Source: Tubulanus polymorphus (taxonomy: Eukaryota > Nemertea > Palaeonemertea > Tubulaniformes > Tubulanidae). Taken from it: DNA of 64,000 nucleotides. The notes under the pieces were generated by a model, which worked only from the letters and a program-made list of their open reading frames with translations, did not search any database and was not told the DNA's origin. Positions 1-12,384 of this stretch are shown piece by piece (position 1 is the stretch's first letter; every line of letters starts with the position of its first letter). The DNA lies in the NCBI RefSeq assembly GCF_964204645.1, contig NC_134033.1, forward strand, positions 5,118,231 to 5,182,230. Direction: 5' to 3'. The position numbers and the translations under genes were made by a program.

Positions 1-499
1 AATTAGTCATACTCGACGATGATTGGCTAATTGGTACGAAATATGCATATTCTAAACAGGCTGAAACCAGCTTCGATGCGACCCGCGCGTCACGTGGGCA
101 TTTGACACATTTCACGTGACTTTTCTCATTTTCTACTGAAGGTCATTGAATCTGTATCGGAATCTGTTCATTTCAGATATACAGTAAACCCCGAATCCTA
201 ACAAAAATCATTTTCAGATTTATTTTACGAACTTTATCTCGGATGACGCTTACCTCGGAACGAAGAACTGATAAAAGAAGAGGTGAGAACACGCGCCATC
301 GAAATATTATCAGTGTTGTTTATAGTTTCGTGAAATTGTTTTTTTTTTCAAATTCGTGATTTTATCGATTTCGTTGCGCGACACGCTCATTGAGAGCTGT
401 GTTTATATTGGACGGGTTAGAATTGGACGCGCGCCGGACAGACAAAAAGCTGATTTCAGCACAAACGATCAGTTTAATTGTGTTATACAATGTAACTTT

Positions 500-640
500 A
501 TTCAACATCGTCAACCCGTTTTCTAGAAGACTAATTATAACTCCGAAATACGTTATCGGTATTTGCTGCAATTGTTGGCTCGTTATAAGCACAGTTTCTA
601 TTTTACCGCTGTCATCGTCGTCTTACTTGGTTTGTGTTGG
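500..640 (+). pseudogene. Fragment of LDLa-LRR-7TM receptor (ICL2-TM4)
   Basis: A short open stretch encodes the second intracellular loop and TM4 of the receptor whose broken copies lie at 1.6-3.7 kb and 62.2-64 kb. It reads NIVNPFSRRLIITPKYVIG, then a TM4-like stretch ending in a serine run. The flanks do not continue the receptor on either side. At this point it is better preserved than the 1.6-3.7 kb copy, which has lost about 13 nt in TM4. It is a third, partial copy or a displaced piece of one; there is no sign that it is expressed. Confidence 0.7.
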
Positions 641-659
641 TTCCCTGAAAAGTCAATAG

Positions 660-1600
660 CGAACAGGTCCATACTCGCTACAAAACGAAGTGTTTTATAG
701 AGACGCAGAATATTTTGAGGTATAGGATACATGGGTAACTAGCTCAGATATGTGTTGTCCGTAAAATCATTGTCCGTAAAATATAGAAATGACCACTCGT
801 GAATTTAGATATATGTATTGTGCATTTATTACCGGCTGGTCTGGATGAGTGTGGAGGTACGAATGGCGATGATCGAGGAGGGGTACTGTTGTGGTATGGA
901 TTCTCCACCTATGTTATGGTCGCGTATATCTACCAGTGTTATGGATCCGGGTTGGGTTCTCCAACTAGCGTTGTGGTAATAATTCCTCTCGACGATGTTG
1001 CGAGGGACACTCTCTTAGGTCGGATCTCAGTCCTTGGTCTTGACTTACACAGCTCCCAGATATAACTTAACAATTTCTAAAGTTATCTTTCGTTTATTTT
1101 CTCTTACCAGATGTATACAAGATCATTCCCCGGAACTGTCGTGCTAACTAAAACATCCCTATTTATGTAACTTTCTCTTTTGTAGCGTGTGAAGGTCCTC
1201 TTCCACACATAGCTTGGAATTCATGGCTTTTGACGTATTCATACGTTACAACATTCCTCCCATCCATGTATGGGCGATGACGTATCTGCACACGTCACAA
1301 TTTTCTATAAATATATTTTTTGCACTCAACAGAGTCCATGGCCGCACCATATTAGGTTTACGATTAGGTCTACGTAGACACATACGTCACTTCCAGACTT
1401 GTTTATTTATATAATTTCTATTTATGTTCATGTATGTACATATCCACGCAGGTTGTCTGGTACTGCAATACTGGCCATGAACTCCAGCTTCCGTGCAATA
1501 CTTGTTGATATTGTTTAACCGCTGATAACTGAACCCTACTAATATGTTCCGGAAGCTTTGTCGGTATAATTCATGAAAGCCCAATAATATATGTCCTAAA
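660..1600. other. No gene recognised
   Basis: I find no coding exon or recognisable repeat here. An AT-rich TATA-like stretch lies near 1307. Any 5' exons (signal peptide, further LDLa repeats) of the receptor that follows would be expected here, but none could be identified. Confidence 0.4.
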
Positions 1601-1607
1601 AGTCTTC

Positions 1608-3703
1608 ATGATAGATTGTAGTGGAAGTCTCGAAGAAGATAAATTGGTCACTAATATGACAGTGAATCCCGAGGTTTACTGTAATTATGACAATCACGGT
1701 ACGTCGCATTTCACAGATCTGTGTAAGGAATCGGATAAACAAAGATGTTCGCTCAATTCTCCTCACTGTTATTCCCGACACGAAAGGTGTATTTTAGAAA
1801 GCATACCGAATGGTTTCCCGGTATGTAGAAATCTTGAACATATACTCTCGTGTAATGACTTCGAATGCGCGGCTGGTTATGTTAAATGTCCGGCATGTTC
1901 CTGTATACCAATCAGGCACGTTTGTGACGGTCGATCCGATTGTCCTAATTCAGAAGATGAACGAAACTACGAGACTTGGTCGTGTCCGGGAATGTTTAAA
2001 TATGGCCAGGAAAATCCATGTATTCCGCAATCTGAAGTTTGCGACGGTGTCGTAAATTGTAAACATAACTCAGATGACGAGTCATACTGTAAGGTCACGT
2101 GTCCTGGTCGTTGTAATTGCCGGGGTCATTTCATCGATTATGCAAGTGCTCTTTTATCAGATATTACTGGTCATTTTACAGAATCAACTGGGTTTTGATT
2201 TTGTCAAATAATCGAGTCGTATTTAACGAGTCGACGTTCAACTCTTTCATTTACCTTCGTTTTCTCGATATTTCGTGTAACAATTTGTTTTTACATCGTG
2301 CCCAACGCGTTTTCTAATCTAAACAATCTATATACATTAGACCTGACTCACACAAATATTACATCATTATCTGCTAATACATTCGCAGGTTTGATCGGTT
2401 TAAAAGAACTATTTCTTATGGGAAATCCGCTGCAACATTTAGAAGACGGTTGTAGTTTCCGAGGTCTGACATCACTCACTGTTCTCGATCTTCACTCGAC
2501 TTTCTATATCGGTTCTTGGCGAAAATGTATCTAAAGGTTTATCCGCATTACAGTCGTTAGATAACAGCAATAACAGATTCCATTATATTTCCAGCTATGC
2601 TTTTTCTGGATTAGTTGGACTCGAAATTCTTGACCTCGTCTACAATTCCGAAGTAATATTTGTAAAAAGAAACGTTCTTGGCGATCTTACATCATTGAAA
2701 TACCTCGCTTCGGATGCTTACAAATTTTGCTGCATGGCACCGAATGTTGACCGATGTCTTCCCGAAGCTGATCAATTTTTGACCTGATGGGTAACACTGT
2801 ACTGAGAGCCATCATCTGGATGACTGAATCTTTCAGTTTTCTCACTAACAGTATCGTTATTATATTTCGCGTCCAAGCTTTGCAGATGGAATCCTCGGGA
2901 ACACGTAACAAATCTTCAGACATCCTCATCATAAATATTGCCGGTTGTGATTTTCTGTGATTTTTCGGTCTATTTGTTTTTGATCACAGGAGCTGACCAC
3001 GTCTTCAAATGTGTTTATCATCTGAATTCTGAAACCTGGACGGATAGTTAATTATGCCGTCTCTCCGGGGTTATTGTCACCGTTTCGTACGAAGATTCCT
3101 TGACTCTTCTTTTATTTCTAGCGCGTCAGAGATATTCAAATATCGTCAACCCGTTTTCTAGAAGCCCGATTATAACTCCGAAATACGTTATCGGTGTTTG
3201 CTCGTTATAAGCACAGTTTCTATTCTACCGCTGTCATCATCGTCTTACTTCGGAGACAATTTTACGGTACATCCGGAGTTTGTTTTCCTATGAATTTACT
3301 GACGATCGACGTCAATGGCTGGCACTATTCATTCACTATTTTTGCCTTATTTAATGCGGCCATATTGGCTACGATAATGACGACGTACGCTCAGATGTAT
3401 AGACTCGTATCTGGAAGTTGGACGGGCTCGGGTAGAGCCGATTCTACCGAACTGGTTTTAGCTCGAAGGAGTTTAGTAATCAATCTTTGTAATCTATTTT
3501 GCTGGCTACCGATAATAATCGTTCAGTTTTGCGCAGTATTTTCGGTCGAGATACCGAACCAGGTGGCCGCTTGGCTGGCCGTTCTATTTTTACCGATCAA
3601 CTCGTCTCTGAATCCGCTTCTTTATACAATACTAACTATCGATATGAAATCTATTCGTGAACGCAATAAAAGACGACTAGGATTGACGACATCCAGTAAA
3701 TAA
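1608..3703 (+). pseudogene. GRL101/relaxin-receptor-like LDLa-LRR-7TM GPCR, decayed copy 1
   Basis: Without introns the sequence encodes, in order, two LDL-receptor class A repeats (about 1840-2100), leucine-rich repeats (about 2190-2690), a Cys-rich hinge (FCCMAPNVDRC, about 2730), TM1-TM4 in several frames (2800-3250) and an uninterrupted TM5-TM7 block with a short basic tail (about 3290-3703; motif NPLLYTILT in TM7). This is the domain order of glycoprotein-hormone/relaxin-type receptors such as snail GRL101. Compared with the copy at 62.2-64 kb it has a 1-nt loss near 2187, a 1-nt gain near 2287, small indels near 2450-2530, a ~10-nt loss near 2777 and frame loss near 2959. Two LDLa cysteines have become Tyr (NYETW, MFKYG). 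No single frame gives a working receptor. The lack of introns suits a retrocopy or a naturally intronless subfamily. No signal peptide was found. Confidence 0.85.
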
Positions 3704-3709
3704 ACAATA

Positions 3710-5360
3710 TAAAGTTACATCTGTGTTCAGTATTTAATTACTGACGTACGAATCCGATTCATTGAAACGTTTCCTTAATCCAAAACGTTACGATTCAAAT
3801 TTCTCGAATCGATTTAATGTTCGTTTGAAATGAAATTGAATTCAAGCAAAGACTATGTAAAGTAAACATGTCAAGGCGACTTTACCGCAGTAGTTACTGT
3901 TTATCCCACTCAAGAAATATACCAGATCAGACCACCTGCTATTTCTACTCTTAGTAGTTTTCACATAAAATGAGAATAACTAATTGACATTAAAAAAGTA
4001 CCGTAGTTTAATTGAAAATGAACTAGAATTTATTCTTATTTTGAGTAGTTGAAAATACAAACTACTCTCAAATAGGAGTTTTATTCGAGCCTGGAAATAG
4101 AAAAAAACCTACCTTGTTTGAATTCGAAAATAGTTTATTTGAAGACAAATTGAACCAGATTTTGGAAGTTTCTTTAATATTTTTGGAGAAGCTCTTTAAA
4201 ATAGTAGAAGCTACTCTCAAATAGTATCTGTAGTCACATCTGCAAACCAAACCAAATCGGTTCAATCATACCGGTCGGAGCAAGTGTATTTTTCATCATT
4301 AAACCTAATCGTTTGGCTAAATAAATGCTTCTCGGAAAATGACCCAATCTTCTTAACCTTTATTGACTGGTAATGATTTACAACGATTGCTTTTTCGTAC
4401 GAAAAAATATTGAACAAACTTCTGTTTGCTTTTTTGGATAACAATCTTTTTATTTCCAACGAAAACAACATTAACAACACATTAACTAACCACAAATCTT
4501 TTGATATATTCTAGTTTTAATTCAGTTTTAGTTCAGTCGAGCGCAGTTTATCGGTTTATACGAAAATGACCGAAAAATGCATATTTGATGGCCCGGTTAG
4601 CTACTACGCGTCATTGTTTCGTTACGGGTTCGAACCAAGGACTCGTTGGTCGTGGACGGCTTGTAGTGTCCTGTTTCTCTGAACGGCAGGAATACTGTTT
4701 TAGAGCTGACTGGGTTGTCGATCAGGTGACTCGTCTCGTCGGCCTCCGAGTTGAAGTGCTGATCGTTTTTCAAAGCTGAAATAAGAATGACGCGGTGCTG
4801 ATATTACAGAAGCTAGATACGTCATTTGGCAGTCGAATACGTTGATTCAATTTCATATCAACGTCGAGTCGAAAAGTCATGTCACCAGTTTATCATATAG
4901 AGATGTACTCCCCGAAAAAGTAAAATCGACGTCCCAATTCGGCACATAATTCAAATGTCGGTTGTTAACCTCGTTAGAATGTACATAATCCGACTACTCA
5001 TAACTGGGCGAAGATTTCCAATGATAATGATCACAAGGTTGTATTATGACAGTTGTGAAATGTGTTACTGTAATATATAGGAACAACTGAATATTTCTGA
5101 AGTTGAATATTATGATATCTTGTTCATTCCTTAGCAGACGATGCGATACGATAGTTCCCTGCGTTACGTCAGCTCCCCACCTATCAACCCTATTTCCACT
5201 AGATGGCGAACTAGTCAAATCTGGCTGTTTATACTGCATCAGCACGCTCTAATGCTCCCTTACAGACCTCGATATACGCCTCACTCGACATACGTTTCAT
5301 AAAAAACGCAAGGTATGAATGATTTTAAATAAATTGAAATTGGGAATGGCAATAATTTGT
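3710..5360. other. Intergenic, no gene recognised
   Basis: The stretch lies between the receptor pseudogene and the last exon of gamma-glutamyl hydrolase. I see no supported coding exon. A B-box-like GTTCGAACC at about 4628 may be a tRNA-derived relic. The rest is AT-rich unique-looking sequence. Confidence 0.4.
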
Positions 5361-5363
5361 ATT

Positions 5364-8300
5364 TCATGAATGATGAATGGATAATGAATAGATAGTTTTC
5401 AGACTTTTTGAAATAAAATCTATACGAGCTTCACCTTCAAGTGTCAGGAAATTAGCGAACTGTTGACCGATACAGTTGTATTTCGGCGTCCAAGGCATCG
5501 GGAATCTCGAACTAGACCAGAAACTGTATTTATCAGAATGCCACTGTGTCGCGTAAAACGGGTAGTTTTTAGCTGCCCGAAAAAGAACAGTAATAAACAA
5601 GATCGGAATTAGTCAGGAGCAATTCCGAGTAGAATTTAAGACATTAATTTCGGAATCTCAAAATTCAACTCAATATTTACATCTCAAAAATGCATGGTAT
5701 GATTGATAATACGCACGGCAGCTCAATTATTCTAAATAAATTGCAATTAATTATTGATAATTAATTCTTAATTAACAGATTGATTTTACCTTCTACGGTT
5801 GAAACGATGACCTCCCCGGAGTTGTCGATCGTCGACGAAATGACGTGGAAGAAATCGGTCAGGCGCGAGTCGCTGTTGAAGTCCTTCAGGCGAACTCCGT
5901 AATAATGCAAGTGAAACATGGTCGTCTCGCTGACCATTATATTCAAAGCGTCGTTAGTCAAGCAGCTCAACAGACGACTCGACGATATATCTGTGCGAAA
6001 AAAAAATACGTTACATTCAAAAATTCCATCCCTAAAAAATACCTTCATTTATAAAATCCAATCTCTAAAATATACGTTAATTTCAAAATTTCCATCTCTA
6101 AAAAATAGGTTAATTGCAGAAATTCCATCTCTAAAACTACGTTAATTTCAAATGCCTATCTCTAGAAAATACGTTGATTTAAAAAATTGCATCTCTAAAA
6201 ATACGTTAAATTCATAAATTTCATCTCTTGAAGTTCTAAGAATCGATAGTTTTTGATAGCATTTTAGACATTTTGGCTTCTACGGTGGCTACTCTTAGAT
6301 ATGGTTATTTTTGAAAATTTCATTCCTAAAAAATACGTTAGATTCAAAATTCGATCTCTTGAAAATATGCGGAATTAAAAAGAAAATCGAAAAATTCAAG
6401 AAGTCGCCGATTCAAAACGCGTAAATCGAAAGATTCGACATTAATTTCGATTTTTGGGCCATGACTATAATGCGGAAGGATCTTGATTCTATCAGGTTCG
6501 AATCCCCGCCGAGGATCTTGAATCAGGAAGATGGAACTCTAATTAAATGATGGTCATTTTCTATCGAGCTTAATGTTAATTGTTATTAAGAAATAGTAGT
6601 TTTGCGGCCAATCCAACAGTTATGAATTAGATTGTACCATACGATTTACTTTTGAACTATTAACAACATGCAAAGTGTAACAGGGAGCTAAATGAATATT
6701 TCCGGTGTTCTTTTTCTACCCGTTGATAATTCCAGTTTTCTGTTCATCTGATACGCGTCGACTCGAGTTAGTAGATTCTGACCGGTGACGTAAGCGGTGA
6801 ACGTCTGAAATCCGGCGCACAAACCAAATATCGGGAAATACGTCCCGCCATCGTTCAACTGAAATATACAACACCTACAGAGAGACTGAATGAATTAGTC
6901 AAACTGAAAAAAGTCGCACTTATAGTAAATCTTCTGAAATATACAACACACATATTAGGGACCCGATGATAACTAGTCATTGTTGTAACTGGAAAAAGAG
7001 TCACATAAGATCTAGATGTAAGCCTCCTAATCCCCAGAGTAAAGGCTTTAGAATTTATGATTCTTCAAAAGGCAAAAAATTTAGAAAAATGATTATATCC
7101 CCAGGACGCCTCCGTAGCACGATGCCAAACGAATGCTGCGACCCAGTTTTGCCCAGACGAGTCAAAATACTAGGTATACAATCTACAGCCTGGATCCTGC
7201 AGCCCTCATAGATTTTTTTTCGCTATTCTCCTTATTTTTGTCATCGAGAGATCTCCGTGTTAAGCTCTTCGCCCGAGACATTTCTAAGTGAAAATGAACT
7301 ACAAACACCAGACTTTAGATACTTTATCAGCGCGCTTTCATAAACTGATCGTCCACACTTCACATGTGTTCAGAACTTCACCTGAGACATTTTCCTTGAA
7401 AATGGACTACAAACACCAGATATTCGACGACATTTCATCAGTTCACTAACAAAAACTGATCATCCACACTTCACATTCAGAACTTCACCCGAGACATTTC
7501 ATTCAAAAATGAACTACAAAAACCATACATAAGACAATTTATCGGCACACTTTCAAAAACTAATCATCTATAATACTCATTGTGTTCAGAACTTCACCTG
7601 AGATATTGTTAATTGAAAATGAACTTCAAACACCAGATATCAGACATTTTATCAGCGCACTCTCAAAAACTGATCGTCTACACTTCACATTGTGTTCAGA
7701 GCTTCACCTGCGACATTTCTAATTGAAAATGAACTACAAACACCATACATTGGACATTCTATCCGGACACTCTCGACAAGAAGCAAATTAATCTTAGCTT
7801 ACTTGGTCAGGTGTTAAGTGAAGTCACAGTCGGCTATCTCGGAGGATATCTGTGACCTTGCTTGGTCATATGATACCATAGGTGATGCAAGCTGATATAG
7901 TCATATTGTCACTATAAAAGCTCTATCTGGAAACATTTTTGAGTTGATGACCAATGTAATAAATGTTCAATTTCAGAATCAATAGTCATAGCTCTCTATT
8001 GAAAATGTTGTTTTTTGTGTTGATGACCATGTAAATGTATGATTTCAAAATCGAAGATGGCCACCAGTTGGCTTAATTAGATGACATAATAAGTCATTCG
8101 ATTTCACATTCTCATAAACAAAATGTATGTGGAATATCATGTCACTAGATATCGGTGAATATTTTGAAGATGGTTGTTCAGAGACTTCAGAATGAACTGA
8201 ATTATGAGATTGAACGATTAAAATACGATGGAATGTCTCGATCAAAATCAAGTCGAAGTCAATTTGATAAAATCCGCTACTGGAATGTCGAATACGTACC

Positions 8301-11009
8301 TGAATAGCTAGTTTGATCAGTCTGTGAGCGGCTTTAGCGTATCCAGAATTCAACGGATCGTTAGTCAGAGCACCGGGCAGTATTAACCTATATATATATA
8401 TATATATATCAATACACAGAAACAAGTTATTTACCCACAATAATCGTTATATTGAAATAGCTGCGCCATAATTCCATTTTTCAAGTGGGATTTGGTCCGA
8501 ACGTCTAATGCTCATTGAGGTTTATCTCATGGTCGATGTTTTTTAACTAATCAGTTTTAGTGGATGGATGGTTTCGGGACTTGAAGATCAGTTCAAACTT
8601 CATTGAAAATGTACTAATTTTGACAACGGACGATCTACTGCTCGCCACGCCACCTGGTGGGATAGCTGGAGTTGCGGTTCATTGTTTGAATGGTAATTTT
8701 GTGACAAAAAGAAATAGGAATTACCCGTTGATTTGTAGCACGAGCTCTTCGTAATATTCGTCCGGTTCGTCGACCCTGCAAGAAAATAAACTAAAATTGA
8801 CGTCTCATCCGAAAAAATGAAACCCTCAAAAGCGCCTAGAAAATTGTGCCACCAAGGCAAGGAAGGATGAATTGACCGTTTCATGTGCGATCTTCGTAAC
8901 GAGGGGGGAGAGACAAAAGGTTTTTGTTGACCGTTATATTACCATGGTTTATCCCAACGAACGGTGGCTGATAAAAAGCCATACAAAATCACTCGACAAA
9001 AAAATGTCGCCATAAAGAAAATAAATTAGCATAAAAATATTCGTAAGTGAAAATTATTGCGCTATGAAAAAAAGGAAACCGCGTTCAAAATGTATTGATT
9101 AGTACCTAAAAATTAGTATATACCTAATTTCGTCATGACAAGTTATCGATTTCGAAATATTCATTTGAAATAATTCTACTGCGAAACATAAATTTCATTA
9201 AAATTTTCATGAATGAAAACAATTTCGGTTTTTTAAAATTTACAATTTTGTCAATTACTATTCTCAGCAGCCACGATAGCAACGCGCACGACGCACGGAA
9301 AACGTGTTTCCTCGCGTTTCCCTGTGTCGTGTGCGCGGTAACGAAAAACATGGTTTCGGGAAACAATGTTTCCGGGATCTAACATTTTTTTTGTAACGGA
9401 CGTGTTTCCGCGTTCGTCTGTCGTCGTGTGGATTGGGCATCTTGGTCTTCGGGAGTCAGCGGACTAATCAAGGCGACTGGACTATACATGATAGATTTAA
9501 TCAGGGCGAAAAACACTTCGAAGATATTGTACGTAGAATTATTTTAAGCGTTAATAAGATAAAAACCCACTTTGTACAAATTGAGAGAATTTCAAAATAG
9601 AGAATTTATTTATTCAAACAATCTAAAATATAAAATACACGACATTTCAATCTGACCCTAGAGATCATAGTCACATAGATCGAAACGTCGTGTATTCTAT
9701 ATTTCAGATTGTTTGAATAAATAAATTATCTTTTTTGGAATTCTTTTTATTTGTTAAAAGTGGGTTTTTTATCTTATTGATCGTTCACCGCGTTTGAGTG
9801 CGGTAAATTGTACTCAAGCGTTGTTTAAAAAAGATGAATCTTTTCCAAATAAGACCTAGGTAAACAATCTTCAATACATATTCTAGTAATATCATCATAA
9901 GCGCAGGCGATTCGAAAAACCATCGTTTCTAAAAATAGATTTCCTTGAGCAGCTAGACAATTTGAATCGCTTCTTTTTGTTCGACGACTTTTTTGTCCGC
10001 TACCTACCATATCGGTGTAACCAAGGAGCCGCCCATCTGCGCGAATCGTACCACGTGATCGTACACCGCTTGTTCGCCGTTCAGCTTTTCCGTTTCGTCG
10101 AACACGTATTGAGCCAGAATTCCTAGAAACAAAAATCAACACGCATCGTGTAGAGGTAAGCTACACTCTGATCATGGGCAGATATAGAGGGGTGCGGGGT
10201 GCACCGACCTTAACAGTGTCCGAGAGCCCTTCTTTCACTCATCCTCCTCCCTCGGCAGGGATTCGAACCTGATTGCATCGCTTCACTCAGCCGCGGAACG
10301 AACCCCTGCCATACTAGATCGAGTGCGCAGGTACATGCGCGGGTACATGCGCAGCTTTGACGCGCGAAAACTTGCGGCACCAATCAGATTGCTCGTTGTA
10401 TAATCGCTGAGGTAAATTTCACGGAAGAACTATAAATTGGTAAACCCGGACTAAACTAAAACGGGATTTCTGATCGGCTAATAATGACATCATCTAAGCA
10501 GCGCGTGTAGCTGCGCACTCGGTCCCATTTTTTAATCTAATACATTTTACTAATACAGGTTATATAGTTTCGCAGTGTTGCCAGATGCCCTGAAATGTAG
10601 CTAGAATAGGTTTAGATTTCAACAAATATTTCTGGACCATCTGTTGATTAGAGATGAGTCAGGTGTGACGATAATCTCTATGGAGAGTTCGAAATGTCTC
10701 TGATTTAGAATTTTTTTATGAACAAATTTTGCTTTTAATCTCTTAAAATTTGTTAATAGTGTCATGTAAATCTCTGCATGCTATTCATTCACAATCATTA
10801 TTCCATCACTTATTATTATCACTTTTTATTGATTTTTCCATCAAAAATTGATCATCAAAGATTTCTATTTCAGAAACACGACCGCTCTCTACTCACCAAT
10901 CACCGGGCGTTTTCTGGGTTTTCCCCTCTCGTTCACGATTAAGTCGGCGTTAACTAGGTCACTCATACCGTCCGCTTCGAATGTGAGGACAAACTGGGGC
11001 GATACGTAG
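5364..11009 (-). CDS. GGH: Gamma-glutamyl hydrolase
   Basis: A peptidase C26 enzyme that removes poly-gamma-glutamate tails from folates, normally lysosomal or secreted. Seven coding exons in phase, in reading order: 11009-10897, 10122-10008, 8775-8725, 8387-8300, 6858-6720, 5990-5790, 5572-5364; the stop codon ends at 5364. Landmarks are RKRPVIGILAQY near the N terminus, INGLILPG at an exon 3/4 junction, nucleophile Cys in FGLCAGFQ (exon 5) and catalytic His in ATQWHSDK (exon 7; the usual form is QWHPEK). All junctions have GT/AG and matching phases. The seven exons encode about 304 residues, near the family norm. The start is unsettled: the first exon begins mid-codon at 11009. The first in-frame ATG (10966) gives about 290 aa without a signal peptide. 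A possible upstream exon, 12145-12072, has a good donor and the right phase but also no signal peptide. Introns carry minisatellites and a (TA)n run. Confidence 0.88.
6003..6375. repeat. Minisatellite, ~35-bp unit, GGH intron
   Basis: About nine degenerate copies of an AT-rich unit of roughly 33-40 bp containing CCATCTCTAAAAAATACGTT. The array lies directly upstream of the exon ending at 5790, in the intron between exons 5 and 6. Confidence 0.75.
7262..7785. repeat. Tandem repeat, ~110-bp unit, GGH intron
   Basis: Four to five copies of a unit of about 105-115 bp, each beginning near AACTTCACCTGAGACATTT and containing AACTACAAACACCAGA and AAACTGATCATCCACACTT. It lies in the intron between exons 4 and 5 of gamma-glutamyl hydrolase. 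Confidence 0.8.
9545..9785. mobile_element. Hairpin MITE (~240 bp)
   Basis: Two arms of about 95 bp are reverse complements around a short centre. Both contain TTGTTTGAATAAATAAA (or its complement), and both ends read AAAACCCACTT or its complement. There is no coding capacity. The structure is that of a non-autonomous inverted-repeat element in a GGH intron. Confidence 0.75.
10245..10530. mobile_element. MITE-like element, truncated copy
   Basis: This stretch begins with GGGATTCGAACCTGATTGCA and contains CACCAATCAGATTGC and GTAGCTGCGCACTCGG. It is an inverted copy of the element at 26755-27075, but only one terminal repeat is recognisable here. It sits in the intron between GGH exons 1 and 2. 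Confidence 0.55.
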
Positions 11010-11414
11010 CTAAAAAATAAAGATAAATTTGTTAAAGCCACGTTCTATTTTCAACGCATGTTAGGCCTATCGGGAATCGCCAAGGCCTGGGTCCAAATCA
11101 AGCCAAGGGCAATTTCGTGCATGGAAAAGATATAACAAATTTTCGTTTCCATAGCTTGTGAAGGCCGGCCTTTATCGAAACAGCACATATTTATTCACGC
11201 CTTTTTAATTAGGATCTATGAATTTATGCCGAGGAAATTATTTCTGGGAAATCTTTAAACAACAAAATGTACTTTGAAATATCTGAAAGTCGTTTTTGTA
11301 ACACAGCAGTGGTGGGAGCGAAAAACCCTTTCAAATTATTTGAAAAGTGAATTCAATTTCTGCTCCCGTCTGTCAGGAGACGTTTGAAGAGACAAAACTA
11401 TATTCCATTACACG

Positions 11415-11880
11415 TAGAACAGAGCCGATTCACAGTCGTGGCTTAAATCCGAAAGTGGTCTTAAGTCTTGATACCGGCTTTAACTTGTCAGATTGGCTGT
11501 AGAACTACTTAGAATGATCTTAAGTTGTTAGAGTGGCTATAGAAAATGAGCTTAGACCGGTCTTAGGATGATAGATTGACTATTGTAGAACAAGAATGAG
11601 CTTAACCGGTATTGAGATGTTAGAATTTTGGTTGTAGGACTAAGATGAGCTTAGACTGGTCTTAAGTTGTTGGACCGACTGTCCTAAAATTAGTTAAGAT
11701 CGGTCTTCAGTTGTTAGATTGGCTATAGCAGAGATGGATTTAGACTGGTCTTTGTTGTTAAATCGGCTGTAGAACCAAACTGAGTTTAAACTAGCCAAAA
11801 CATTTTAGATAGCTAGATCACTAGATTTGTCTTCTACTGGTCCTTAATCTGAGCCGTCACCGCACAACTGGATTCAGGAT
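11415..11880. repeat. Degenerate repeat array, family B (~60-bp unit)
   Basis: Six to seven degenerate copies of a ~60-bp unit with the core GACCGGTCTTAAGTTGTTAG. The array is bracketed by CACAGTCGTGGCTTAA on the left and its inverted relative near 11850. The same family, bracketed by CAGTTGCACAGT-type ends, occurs at 15193-15345 and 44935-45545. Confidence 0.65.
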
Positions 11881-12384
11881 CCTATATTGAATTGATATGT
11901 TCATTAAAAATAATATTTAATGGTAAAACCGAAAGGGAAAATAAATATTACTTACTTAGTGTTGGTTGTTGCTGTTTTGTGCAGGCTGACTAGGTGCGTT
12001 GGTGTGTAGGTGTAGGCCGACCGTACGTGAGAAGATCCGACGCACTATACTGGCTTATAACAAGATCTTACCTTGAATTTATGCAAGACCAAGTCCTGCG
12101 TGGTCGAATGAATTCGCTGTACGCCTGATTTGATGATTCTGTCATGTCCGAAACTATATAATGCTAGTATACGTAGTATTACGAGGGCCTTCGCTGCGCG
12201 TAGAACAGGGGAAAATCCGCGGTCAGGATATAATCGTAAGTTAGTACAATTCGGGCATCCTGCAACTCGAGATGAAATGAAGCCTTCGCATCGCGGAATC
12301 GTGCATTCATCTCCTTAGAATCGATGAATGATACGATGAATGATATCTATACTTTCTGTTCGACTACATACAGTTCGATTTACA

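Noticed and set aside
799-1065. 88-codon open frame
   Set aside because: No similarity to known domains was seen and there is no promoter or splice context; it is probably chance.
4585-4660. Possible tRNA gene near the B-box-like GGGTTCGAACC
   Set aside because: No A box at the right distance and no cloverleaf can be drawn.
7262-7785. CRISPR-like array
   Set aside because: The units are head-to-tail with no unique spacers and lie in an intron of an animal gene.
8045-8440. 131-codon minus-strand open frame taken as a gene
   Set aside because: Only 8387-8300 is coding, as exon 4 of gamma-glutamyl hydrolase. The rest is intron, including a TA run.
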